From: GCA-2748575 sp965222725
GTDB lineage: Bacteria > Pseudomonadota > Gammaproteobacteria > Pseudomonadales > Ketobacteraceae
Assembly: GCA_965222725.1 (NCBI GenBank)
Contig: OZ244969.1
Coordinates: 5,952,001 to 6,016,000 of the forward strand
DNA: 64,000 nucleotides
Reading direction: 5' to 3'
Below the pieces are notes generated by a model. The model searched no databases and was not told the origin of the DNA. It saw nothing but the letters and a program-made list of their open reading frames with translations. The position numbers and the translations under genes were made by a program. Positions 1-8,113 of the stretch are shown piece after piece (position 1 is the first letter of the stretch; the number at the start of each line of letters is the position of its first letter).

Positions 1-1
1 T

Positions 2-223
2 CTGGCGGCAGTCAACGAACACGAAGTGAACCGGATCATGATGGATCTGGTAAGCCTGGCCAAACGCCACGGCATTCACTTCCCCCGTGAGTTTGCACTG
101 CTGCTGAAACAGCTGCTGTACTTTGACCGCTACGTGCGCCTGCTGGCTTTGGAAGGCAATATCTATATGGATGACCGCCTGAATATCCAGCCCGATGAAA
201 TGGACTGGATCTCCATCCATTGA
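2..223 (+). CDS. ABC1/AarF-family kinase, C-terminal fragment (5' end outside the window)
   Basis: Only the last 73 codons are present; the frame is open from base 2 to the TGA at 221-223. The residues HGIHFPREFALLLKQLLYF and the following YVRLLA resemble the C-terminal helices of ABC1/AarF/UbiB atypical kinases. Members of that family support ubiquinone synthesis or other isoprenoid-lipid processes in bacteria. The kinase core is not visible, so the assignment rests on this tail alone. A second, complete ABC1-family gene begins at 2723. A strong terminator follows at 321-350. Confidence 0.6.
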   Translation: MAAVNEHEVNRIMMDLVSLAKRHGIHFPREFALLLKQLLYFDRYVRLLALEGNIYMDDRLNIQPDEMDWISIH

Positions 224-320
224 TCAGCTGCAACTGCCGGCTGTTGGCCCGCAGATGCGACAGCGCTTAAAGCAGTCCATTTTCAGTCCAATTAAAAAAT
301 CTGATTAAAAAGTCCAACAA

Positions 321-352
321 AAAAGCCCCGGCTCACTGACCGGGGCTTTTTC
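321..352. terminator. Bidirectional rho-independent terminator
   Basis: An 11-bp perfect stem (AAAAGCCCCGG at 321-331 pairs with CCGGGGCTTTT at 340-350) has an 8-nt loop. There is a T-run on the plus side and an A-run that reads as T on the minus side. It lies between the plus-strand kinase fragment and the minus-strand SDR gene ending at 381, so it can serve both. Confidence 0.85.
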
Positions 353-380
353 GTTTACAGCGTAAAAACGGCGGGCGTTT

Positions 381-1337
381 TTACAAAATACCCATCTCTT
401 TTTTCTCTCGATAGTGAGCAAAAATATCCTGCAGACTGCGACGGGGTTTAAACCCGAAAGTATCCCGGAACAGACTGCCATCAATGATCACGGGGTATTT
501 GTAATAGTTGATCAGATACGCAGGCCAGCCTTTCCAGCCCAGGGATTTACTGATCCGTTTGGGCAGGCCTTCCGGCACAGAAGGAATAAAAATCCGTTTA
601 CAGCCGCATTGCAGTACCGATTCCTGGTAACTCACCCAGTCATCGTTGGCCACGTTGTACACACCGGGCACATTCTTTTCAAAGGCCAGCACAATGGCAT
701 CGGCCATGTCTTCCACATGAATAAATTGCATCATGGGGGAAAAGCCCACCAGCACCGGCGCAAAGCTGTTGGAAAGCAACAGGCTCATGCTGTTCAGCAC
801 GCCGGGCCCGGCAATGTTACAGGGGCGCAGAATCGTGATGTTAAGCTCGGGATATTTCCACAGATAGATATTGGCCAGGTTTTCCAGTTCCACCGAGTCC
901 ACCAGATCCATGGTCAGTTCCGAAGCCTTCAGCGGATACTCCTCTGTGAGCAGAGCCGGATTGTAAGGGCTGGCGCCATACACAAAGTAGGTAGACAGTA
1001 CGATAACCTGATGCACATCATACTTGTGGCAAAGATCCAGCAAACGCTGGGTGCCCAGTACGTTATGGTTGTAGCGGTTGCGATGGGTGGATTCATACAA
1101 ACCCATCCGGCCCAGGTGAATCACTGCTTCAATATCATGCTTGCGGAAAATGTCTTCAAAACCGCGTTTGTTGTATTCCACCCGGTAGCTGGACATGCCC
1201 TCGTCAATCTGTACCCGGCGGCGAAAATCCACCAGCACCACATGATAGCGTTCTTTTAAACGATCAATGACTTCCTGAGCCAGCGAGCCTCCGGCACCGG
1301 TAATCAGAATCTCAGGCTTTTTTGCTTGTTCCGTCAT
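381..1337 (-). CDS. NAD-dependent epimerase/dehydratase-type extended SDR
   Basis: This 318-residue protein opens with a Rossmann nucleotide-binding loop (TGAGGSLAQEV, about residues 13-23). It has the extended-SDR features HLGRMG, an STYFVYG strand and an RPCNIAGPG segment near residue 170. The usual YxxxK catalytic pair is not evident: the segment after the expected position reads DSVELENL, so catalysis may be atypical or absent. The start overlaps the stop of the upstream acyltransferase gene by four bases (ATGA), indicating one translationally coupled operon. A role in envelope lipid or sugar metabolism is inferred from that neighbour; the substrate is unknown. Confidence 0.8.
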   Translation of the reverse strand: MTEQAKKPEILITGAGGSLAQEVIDRLKERYHVVLVDFRRRVQIDEGMSSYRVEYNKRGFEDIFRKHDIEAVIHLGRMGLYESTHRNRYNHNVLGTQRLLDLCHKYDVHQVIVLSTYFVYGASPYNPALLTEEYPLKASELTMDLVDSVELENLANIYLWKYPELNITILRPCNIAGPGVLNSMSLLLSNSFAPVLVGFSPMMQFIHVEDMADAIVLAFEKNVPGVYNVANDDWVSYQESVLQCGCKRIFIPSVPEGLPKRISKSLGWKGWPAYLINYYKYPVIIDGSLFRDTFGFKPRRSLQDIFAHYREKKEMGIL

Positions 1338-2152
1338 TTAAACCACCCTTCTCGCTCCGACAGCCCCTGCTGGATCAGGTTGTTGATTTCCTCTTTTACA
1401 CGCTCCACTTTCACAGCGGCCTGATCTTCATCAAGCAGGGGGCCTTCGAAAGTCATTGGTTTGCCAAAGTGCAGCCGCACCTTGGCAGGCAATGGAAACG
1501 GCGTTGTGACCGGCACATAAGGCAGGTTCAGCATTTTCGCCAGTCCATTCAGGTGGAACGGTGTCGGCATGGTTTCCTCACAGCCCACAATGCCCACCGG
1601 CAAAATCGGCGTATTGGTTTTTACCGCCAGGTGCATAAAACCCAGGCCAAAGCGCTGCAGCTTGTAGCGCTGGCTCCAGGGCTTGCCCGCACCGCGGATC
1701 CCCTCGGGGAAAACAACAATGGCTTCTTCACGGCCCAGCATTTTTTCGCAGTTAACCGGATCCCCCAGCACAGCACCAAACTCGTTGAGCGTGTTGCCAA
1801 TAAAAGGGGTACCCGGAAACCAGCGCTCAATCATGGCACGCACGGCCCGGGGCCCATGAGGATTGGTTGCCAGCGCGTAGCCTACCAGTGCGCCGTCGAT
1901 AGGTAATTGACCGCTGTGATTGCCGATTATCAGCAAGCGGCCAGTCTCGGGCACGTTTTCCAGGCCCACCGCTTCCACACGAAAGTATTTTTCGTAAATC
2001 GGTTTAAATACACTGAGTGCAATTTTGAAGGATTCCGAGTTGTAGCCCCAGGGGTCGTAACCAAAGGAGCCCACCGGCTTCGGAATTTTATCCACGTGCG
2101 CCTCGGTTTCCGGTGATACCAAAGCATTTTTAATCAGTTCCCTTAACTTCAT
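1334..2152 (-). CDS. PlsC-type lysophospholipid acyltransferase family protein
   Basis: This 272-residue acyltransferase carries motif I as NHSGQLPID (about residues 78-86), in which the spacing between His and Asp is longer than the classic NHx4D. The motif III equivalent is VFPEGIRGAGK. Family members transfer acyl chains from acyl-CoA or acyl-ACP to lysophospholipids or related acceptors at the inner membrane. The ATG at 2152 follows a purine-rich GGCGGAATGAGGA leader. It is the first gene of a two-gene operon with the SDR protein (four-base overlap). The acceptor cannot be read from the sequence. Confidence 0.82.
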   Translation of the reverse strand: MKLRELIKNALVSPETEAHVDKIPKPVGSFGYDPWGYNSESFKIALSVFKPIYEKYFRVEAVGLENVPETGRLLIIGNHSGQLPIDGALVGYALATNPHGPRAVRAMIERWFPGTPFIGNTLNEFGAVLGDPVNCEKMLGREEAIVVFPEGIRGAGKPWSQRYKLQRFGLGFMHLAVKTNTPILPVGIVGCEETMPTPFHLNGLAKMLNLPYVPVTTPFPLPAKVRLHFGKPMTFEGPLLDEDQAAVKVERVKEEINNLIQQGLSEREGWFK

Positions 2153-2722
2153 TCCTCATTCCGCCCTAATCTTTCTGAGTCTGTGAGAGTTTAGATAAAA
2201 AGTATCGTGATTCCGGACATACAACAATTGCGCCAGATCACGGGATTGACCACTCCAACAACCCGATAACTAATGGAAATAAATGACATTGAACAAGGCG
2301 GGAGTCACAGATTTATTATTCCGGGCCGCTACAAGTCACTAACTAATGACTACAACGGGACTCCGGGTTACCTCTTCGGCCACTGAGCTAATTCGTTAGA
2401 CCGGCCGTAAAAAGATAACTTATTGAGTTATATAAGTTATTTTTCATTCGCTTTTACTCCCCGGAAAGCTTAAACCAGGCAGTGCTCCCAAGCGGGGCGC
2501 ATTATAACAAACTCGCTCACAGAATATGAGTGGTGTTCAACGTCAATCCCGGTATTTTATGATACATCGACCACATAGCCATGGATTGACAGCAGGTACC
2601 AGCCCCGGGGTAGCCTGTGCCATATCGGCAATGGTTAAATGTCGTTACACTTTGATAATCGATAATGACAATAATACAAAATGTAAACGGCCAGCAGGCC
2701 GCTTAGAACAGAGGGAAGTTCG
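2153..2722. other. 570-bp intergenic region with divergent promoters
   Basis: No convincing coding frame is seen. It separates the minus-strand acyltransferase operon from the plus-strand ABC1 kinase gene and must hold both promoters. The stretch 2405-2460 is AT-rich. It contains a weak AT-only hairpin (ATAACTTA at 2415-2422 with TAAGTTAT at 2433-2440) followed by TTTTC. No further element could be supported. Confidence 0.5.
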
Positions 2723-4081
2723 GTGAGTGATTCCGAGAATAACAAGCAAAGCAAAAAGAAAGACAAACGCTTCGGCGCAACCACGCCTGCCAAACGCTTT
2801 ATGAAGCTGGCGGGCATGTCGGCCTCTATCGCCAAAGGCTATGCCAATCATAAAGTTAAAGGCATGTTCGCTGATGAGGAACAAAAAAAGCTGTCACAGG
2901 AACAGCTGTATGCCGACATTGGCAAACGGGTTGCACAAACACTGGGCGAAATGAAAGGCGCGGTGATGAAAGTGGGGCAAATTGCCTCTCAGGTAAAAGA
3001 CCTGCTCCCCAAGGAAGTGGCAGAGGCACTGGAAATACTGCAAAAAGAAAGCCCGCCCATGCCCTACGACATGATCCGCCGCCAGCTAATCCGCTCACTG
3101 GGTGATGACCCGGAAAACCTGTTTGGTCACTTTGAACACGAACCTTTTGCCGCGGCATCCATTGGCCAGGTCCACAGGGCCACCACCAAAGACGGCGTGG
3201 AGTGTGTGGTAAAAATCCAGTATCCCGGCGTCAAGGAATCCTGCGAATCCGATCTCAAACACCTGCGCCGCGCACTCAAGCTGGCCGGCCTGGTCAAAGT
3301 CAGCGACGAAATCATTGAAGAAACCTTTGCGGAAATCAAACGCACCCTGTTTGAGGAGCTGGACTACGAACATGAAGGGGAAAACGTAAAATTCTTCTAC
3401 GAATATTACAAAGATCATCCCAAAATCGTGACGCCGCAATTAATAGAATCCCTGTCCACTGACAAGATTCTTACGTTGACCTACGTGCCCGGCGATTCCA
3501 TTAAAGAAGTGAAAACACCCCGCTATTCCCAGCAAACCATTAATGAACTGGGCATGCTGATTTTCGATACCATTGGTCGTCAGATTTATGAGCTGAAACG
3601 GGTGCATTCCGATCCCCACCCCGGCAACTTTGCCTTCCGTCCCGACGGTACCCTGGTGATCTACGATTTTGGTGCCGTAAAATGTATTGATGAAGATGTA
3701 CTGCGCAAATACCGCGCCCTGGCGCGCGATGCCTTTGCCGGCAAGGTGGATCTGATTGATCAGCACCTGTGTGACATTGGTGTTCGCATCCCCAAAAGCG
3801 GTGCTATTGATACCGGTTATTATCAGGAGTGGCTCGATATTATTATGGAGCCCTTCGGCGACTACACCCCCTATGATTTTTCCACCGCCCGCCTGCACAA
3901 GCAGGCAGCCCAGAAGGTGCGCAAGGAGGCCCTGAAATACCTGGGGTATTTTCAGCCGTCACCGGACACCATGCAGGTGGACCGGGTAATTACCGGGCAC
4001 TACTGGACCATGGTGGAACTGGGTGTGAACGCGGCTTTCCGCCCGCTGATAGATGAAATCGTGTTGAAGGAAACGGCCTGA
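2723..4081 (+). CDS. ABC1/AarF (UbiB-like) atypical protein kinase
   Basis: This 452-residue protein has the hallmarks of the ABC1 family: the KxGQ motif (KVGQIASQVKDLLP, about residues 81-94), the Ala-rich loop AAASIGQVH, the catalytic segment VHSDPHPGNF and the DFG-type metal site VIYDFGAVK. Such proteins are atypical ATP-binding kinases or ATPases linked to ubiquinone and lipid homeostasis. The start is a GTG at 2723 behind a GAGGGA ribosome-binding site. No other ubiquinone gene is adjacent, so a direct role in Q synthesis is not shown. It converges on the lipoprotein gene ending at 4092. Confidence 0.88.
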   Translation: MSDSENNKQSKKKDKRFGATTPAKRFMKLAGMSASIAKGYANHKVKGMFADEEQKKLSQEQLYADIGKRVAQTLGEMKGAVMKVGQIASQVKDLLPKEVAEALEILQKESPPMPYDMIRRQLIRSLGDDPENLFGHFEHEPFAAASIGQVHRATTKDGVECVVKIQYPGVKESCESDLKHLRRALKLAGLVKVSDEIIEETFAEIKRTLFEELDYEHEGENVKFFYEYYKDHPKIVTPQLIESLSTDKILTLTYVPGDSIKEVKTPRYSQQTINELGMLIFDTIGRQIYELKRVHSDPHPGNFAFRPDGTLVIYDFGAVKCIDEDVLRKYRALARDAFAGKVDLIDQHLCDIGVRIPKSGAIDTGYYQEWLDIIMEPFGDYTPYDFSTARLHKQAAQKVRKEALKYLGYFQPSPDTMQVDRVITGHYWTMVELGVNAAFRPLIDEIVLKETA

Positions 4082-4091
4082 GCCCGGCAAT

Positions 4092-4640
4092 CTATTCTGC
4101 CGGTTTCGCCACGTGCGCCAGATACCAGCCGGTGGGTTTTATTTCCAGGCGGATCTGTTTTTTGCTGATACTGTGGCTTGGCAGCGGGTGAACAATGCGC
4201 AGAGTGGCGCTGCCGTTTTCAACCCGCTGAATATAAGTGGCCGGTTCCAGCGGGCCACTTTTTAAGTGCACAGTCACCGCCCATTCCACAAAGATAAGCT
4301 CCGGTTTGGCATCGCCTGCGAGCGTCAGATCCGCTTCACCCACCACCAGTGGCTCAAAGGCTTTTTCCACCACATCAAAGCGAATGTTATCCACTTTGAA
4401 ACTCACCTGCTCAAAGCTGGACAAACGTTCCAGCACCGCGTGATGATCGTCGTGGGACTGTTGCAGTGTCTGCAGAATAGCTGACTGCTGTTCCACCCGG
4501 GTTTGCAGTTCTGCCACCTGTGATTCCAGTGCTTCCGTACGGGAACCATTGCAGCCCCATAACGCAAAAATGCAAACCGCCACAATCAGGTGGCGGCAGA
4601 CAGTAGCAACAGTGTTTTCGGATTCCTGCAAGTAGCGCAT
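4092..4640 (-). CDS. Putative coiled-coil lipoprotein
   Basis: This 182-residue protein has a hydrophobic N-terminus ending in a lipobox-like FALWGC (Cys at about residue 29), suggesting export and lipid attachment. A heptad-rich coiled coil follows (about residues 38-70: ALESQVAELQTRVEQQSAIL). The C-terminal half looks beta-rich and ends in a KPTGWYLAHVAKP strand. No enzyme motif is visible. The start is supported by GATGAGATAA just upstream of the ATG. It is downstream of and co-directional with the transglycosylase-containing block. The family was not recognised. Confidence 0.65.
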   Translation of the reverse strand: MRYLQESENTVATVCRHLIVAVCIFALWGCNGSRTEALESQVAELQTRVEQQSAILQTLQQSHDDHHAVLERLSSFEQVSFKVDNIRFDVVEKAFEPLVVGEADLTLAGDAKPELIFVEWAVTVHLKSGPLEPATYIQRVENGSATLRIVHPLPSHSISKKQIRLEIKPTGWYLAHVAKPAE

Positions 4641-4677
4641 TTATCTCATCCGGCCAATACACTACTTAAAGACTAGT

Positions 4678-5940
4678 CTAAACGCGGCGGTAATACCCTC
4701 GACGCTTTAACACTTTTTCGACATATTGGCGGGTTTCCCGACGGGGCGCCTTTTTGATAAGGGTTTGCAAAACTTCATCCGGTGTCATCTGATTAATCAC
4801 CGGCAGCGCTTTTTGAAAACTGGCCTGACTGATAAAGGCCTTGGCCACGGCCGAAGCCCCGGCATTATACGCGGCAATACTGTAGTACAGGCGACTTTCC
4901 GGATTTTCGATACCTGACAGGTACTCGTAATACAGCATGTTCAGATAGGCCGCACCCACTTCTATATTGCGCTCAGGATTATAGAGATAACGGGCCGACA
5001 ATAATTTGGGACGTTTGAACAATTTACGCGTGGCATCGCGCCCCGCCGTGGAAGGAACAATCTGCATTAACCCGAAGGCAGGAATATGGGAACGGGCCAG
5101 CGGATTAAAATGACTTTCGGTGTGAATAATGGCCATGACGATATCGTCCGCCAGGGCAAAACGTTCCGAATGCTGACGCACGGTCGGCGTGTATTCTTTC
5201 ACTTTCTGGCGAATACGATTGTCCGGCAGCGGAATCACGTAGGTAATTTTGTTATTGGTTTTCACCGGCACGGCGGCCAGGCTGGCGGACAATGCCTGGT
5301 AACGAATACTGGCACCCTTCATTAGCTGCATGGCACGACTGCGCACCTGCTGTTGGGAAGGCTTGTTATTGCTGAACAACTCCGGCAACACCAGCTCGCC
5401 ACTGGGCGAGTCCTGCTCGGCTCCCAGGCTGGCCAGCTTGGCAATCACGGCACGGTTAATCGGGTCTTCATTCACCGCATCCGAAATGCGCGAGCCAATC
5501 ATGTGCTCCAGATGCTCTCTGACGGTGACAGACAGCGAGGCAAAATCAATCCGGTTGCCAACGGCCTTGTTCTCGACGCTGATTTCAATGCGGTTGTTTT
5601 CGAAGTCCACCACCTTCTTGGCATCCCATGAGGCACTGTAAGACACCCAGCGGGTTTGGGAACTCACCTCGCCGGCCGGCCAGTGAGCACGGATATCGTC
5701 ACGGTATTGATCCAGAGCGGCAATATAGGTTTGGGCAACGGCCTGCTGTTCCCGTTCCTCCTGGGTCATCTCGTTGGCGATGGATTTGGAATCCTTGAAA
5801 AGTGGCCCCTTGGCTTTTTCATCACGATCAATAACCCAGCCACCGTTAGCCTGGGAAACCCCGGTACACAATAAGGAAATCCAAAAAACATTGGTTAATA
5901 TACGTCCCCACATACGCATTCCCCGCAACAGCATTTTCAT
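4678..5940 (-). CDS. MltC-like lytic murein transglycosylase
   Basis: This enzyme cleaves the glycan strands of peptidoglycan to form anhydro ends. The SLT domain is in the C-terminal half. It has the catalytic-Glu segment HTESHFNPLARS (Glu near residue 274), then the GLMQIVP strand and the SIAAYNAGASAV segment typical of goose-lysozyme-like folds. The N-terminal domain resembles the MltC-specific region. The frame stays open to 6006, but the ATG at 5940 has an AGGT site just upstream and starts a signal-like sequence (MKMLLRGMRMWGRIL), so it is preferred. The mature protein is probably periplasmic or membrane-anchored; no clear lipobox Cys was identified. Confidence 0.85.
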   Translation of the reverse strand: MKMLLRGMRMWGRILTNVFWISLLCTGVSQANGGWVIDRDEKAKGPLFKDSKSIANEMTQEEREQQAVAQTYIAALDQYRDDIRAHWPAGEVSSQTRWVSYSASWDAKKVVDFENNRIEISVENKAVGNRIDFASLSVTVREHLEHMIGSRISDAVNEDPINRAVIAKLASLGAEQDSPSGELVLPELFSNNKPSQQQVRSRAMQLMKGASIRYQALSASLAAVPVKTNNKITYVIPLPDNRIRQKVKEYTPTVRQHSERFALADDIVMAIIHTESHFNPLARSHIPAFGLMQIVPSTAGRDATRKLFKRPKLLSARYLYNPERNIEVGAAYLNMLYYEYLSGIENPESRLYYSIAAYNAGASAVAKAFISQASFQKALPVINQMTPDEVLQTLIKKAPRRETRQYVEKVLKRRGYYRRV

Positions 5941-6229
5941 TTTTTTACCTGTAATCGTCGGCAGTACATCAGGTTCCCAACCTCCCAAACGACCAAAATG
6001 TGACATGCTTCAATTATTCCAAAACACAGTTCAAATTTTGACCAAAAACTTAGACTTTATCGCACTAACGGATTCACCCGGTATAACGAACGGTGTAAAC
6101 CCAAAATACGCTTTAATTTCAACCAATTAAAAGCACCCTGGTGCCATTTCAGGGGCCTGCACCTCACCACCCTGTCCGGAATACCGGCAAACAAAACCCG
6201 GTTAGCCGACCAATACTGCAGCAAAAGGC

Positions 6230-6475
6230 CTATGCCTCATCAAGGTACATAAAGGACACAAAGGTAGTGAACAGGGCCAGCCCCACCATCAGGGGCAACA
6301 CCGGCACCAGCATCATCAGGGTTCCTGAGGCAATCCAGAAGTTTTTCACCATGGATTTTCTGGCCCGGTAGTTTTTCGTCAGGGTTCGCCCAAAGGCATG
6401 CCGCCGGTCCGGTTTCACCTGCTGGCGCCAGGCCGGCAGAAACAGCTGAATACAGAGAAACAACCAACGAAACAT
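6230..6475 (-). CDS. Small two-helix membrane protein, unknown function
   Basis: This 81-residue protein has a hydrophobic N-terminal helix (FRWLFLCIQLFLPAW), a basic middle (KNYRARKS) and a long hydrophobic C-terminal stretch (MMLVPVLPLMVGLALFTTF). The ATG at 6475 is chosen over the upstream in-frame ATG at 6520 because an AGGGGG ribosome-binding site lies seven bases before it. There is no recognisable family. It is followed about 290 bp later by the transglycosylase gene on the same strand. Confidence 0.55.
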   Translation of the reverse strand: MFRWLFLCIQLFLPAWRQQVKPDRRHAFGRTLTKNYRARKSMVKNFWIASGTLMMLVPVLPLMVGLALFTTFVSFMYLDEA

Positions 6476-6676
6476 AGTAACCCCCTGGACTGCGGAGGGT
6501 TTCTCAGGAAACCGCTCCATTTATCGAGTGCTGAGTCTCTAAAGATAGACCAGTTTCCCCTGGATATTGCGACAAATACCGTAATATCATAAGCGTTCGA
6601 TTCTTCATGAGTTTCAGTCCGAAGGAAGCAAGCGGCTGATACAACTATAAAAAACACAGACATGGGAAGCTGAATC

Positions 6677-8020
6677 ATGTCGATGATAAAAAAAACAACC
6701 CTTCAATCTGCAGCATTAACCTTATTCATCAGCTGGTCCGGCAGCGGCTACAGCCAGCAGGCCAACCAGATCATTACCTACCCGGACGGTTCTCAGTACA
6801 CCGGTGAGCTGATCAATGGCAAACCCGGTGGCCAGGGCCGGATTCAGTGGGCCAATGGCGATTCCTACGAAGGCCAGTGGCGCAATGAACAACCCCATGG
6901 TCGCGGCAAAAAAACCTTTCTCGACGGCAGTATCTACGAAGGTGAATTTGCCAACGGGCAACAGGACGGAAAAGGCCAGCTGACCTACCCCGACGGCACC
7001 GTTTACAGCGGCGACTGGCAAAGCGGCGCACCCAATGGCCAGGGCAAGTTTGCCTTCAAGGAAGCCGGCACTTACGAAGGCGCCGTGTATCTTGGCCTGC
7101 CCCATGGTCAGGGCACCTTCTTATACGCCAACGGTAATATTTACGATGGCCAGTGGGAACACGGCAAACGCTCCGGGATGGGCAAGCTTCGTTACCACAA
7201 CGGCGATATTTATATCGGCCGTTTTGAACAGGGGCACCCCCAGGGCACCGGCTCCATCACCTATGCCAACGGCTTTCGTTTTAAAGGCAATTTTACAAAT
7301 GGCAAACCCGATGGGGACGGCACCTGCTACAAGCCGGATGAGCAGGCGCTCTGTTCTTTTGTCAACGGTGAACAGATTGCCTATGCTGTGATTCCGCAAT
7401 ACATAGCCGAAGAAGCGCCCCCTGCCGTGAACACGGCTGCCGCAGCGCCACTCACTGCCGCCGTTACAACGGCCGATGCGAAAACCGATAATGAGAGCAA
7501 CCAGCCGGCCCACGAAGCGGAAACCCTGAAAGCCACGGCCAAAAAAGCCTTTGTAGCGGCACTCACGGATGAAAAAGAAAAACTCAAACCCAGTTACAGT
7601 GCCGGCGACCTGAATCCGCAACGGTCAGATATTCTGTTTTCCCATAACTTTGAATCACTGGATCTGAACAGGGTATTGCGTACCGGCTGGTGGGAAACCA
7701 ACAACTCCCTGTTCAGCAATCAGTTGCTGGTGCATACCCGTTCCGGTGATCTGGAAATCGAACTCAAGATCAAGCGCTTTAAAGGGCCGGGGACTTATCG
7801 AATCAAACCCGGTCAGGTGCAGGCCTGGTTCAAGGGCAAGCTGTTGCAGGGTTTACGTGACTTTGCCAATACAGTCACCATCCGAAACGTGAATGATGCC
7901 TGGATTGAAGGCAATCTGAACCTGAGCTTTCAGCAGAAAGATACTTACGGCGATTACTACAAAGTGGAAAACGGTGTTTTCCGCCTTAACAACGAACCGC
8001 TGTTTAATCCCCACCTGTAA
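6677..8020 (+). CDS. Exported MORN-repeat protein with a C-terminal beta domain
   Basis: This 447-residue protein has a signal peptide (about residues 1-26, ending near GSGYSQQ) and eight consecutive MORN-type repeats between about residues 38 and 225. Examples are YTGELINGKPGGQG, YEGQWRNEQPHGRG and FKGNFTNGKPDGDG. An Ala/Thr/Glu-rich linker (about 245-310) leads to a C-terminal domain with alternating beta strands and no recognised family. MORN repeats form elongated beta sheets and often mediate lipid or protein contact; the exported location suggests an envelope role, which is inference. It is flanked by the small membrane-protein gene on the minus strand and a terminator on the other side. 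Confidence 0.82.
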   Translation: MSMIKKTTLQSAALTLFISWSGSGYSQQANQIITYPDGSQYTGELINGKPGGQGRIQWANGDSYEGQWRNEQPHGRGKKTFLDGSIYEGEFANGQQDGKGQLTYPDGTVYSGDWQSGAPNGQGKFAFKEAGTYEGAVYLGLPHGQGTFLYANGNIYDGQWEHGKRSGMGKLRYHNGDIYIGRFEQGHPQGTGSITYANGFRFKGNFTNGKPDGDGTCYKPDEQALCSFVNGEQIAYAVIPQYIAEEAPPAVNTAAAAPLTAAVTTADAKTDNESNQPAHEAETLKATAKKAFVAALTDEKEKLKPSYSAGDLNPQRSDILFSHNFESLDLNRVLRTGWWETNNSLFSNQLLVHTRSGDLEIELKIKRFKGPGTYRIKPGQVQAWFKGKLLQGLRDFANTVTIRNVNDAWIEGNLNLSFQQKDTYGDYYKVENGVFRLNNEPLFNPHL

Positions 8021-8042
8021 ACTTTAGCGCTTATCGTTTGGC

Positions 8043-8075
8043 AAAAAAAAGGCGCAATTCAAAAAGAATTGCGCC
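8043..8075 (-). terminator. Rho-independent terminator of the acyl reductase gene
   Basis: A 10-bp perfect stem (GGCGCAATTC at 8051-8060 with GAATTGCGCC at 8066-8075) has a 5-nt loop. On the minus strand it is followed by eight T residues (8050-8043). It lies 38 bp past the stop of the minus-strand reductase. Confidence 0.85.
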
Positions 8076-8113
8076 AACGCTCTTCTCGGGAGAGAGAGTA
8101 CAATGCCAAACTG

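Noticed and set aside
2415..2444. AT-only hairpin as a terminator before the ABC1 kinase gene.
   Set aside because: It has no G/C in the core pairing and no gene directly upstream on the plus strand to terminate; kept only as a remark in the intergenic entry.
1..4081. Two ABC1-family kinase genes close together as a recent duplication.
   Set aside because: Only the tail of the first is visible, so relatedness cannot be judged; multiple ABC1 genes are common in gammaproteobacteria.
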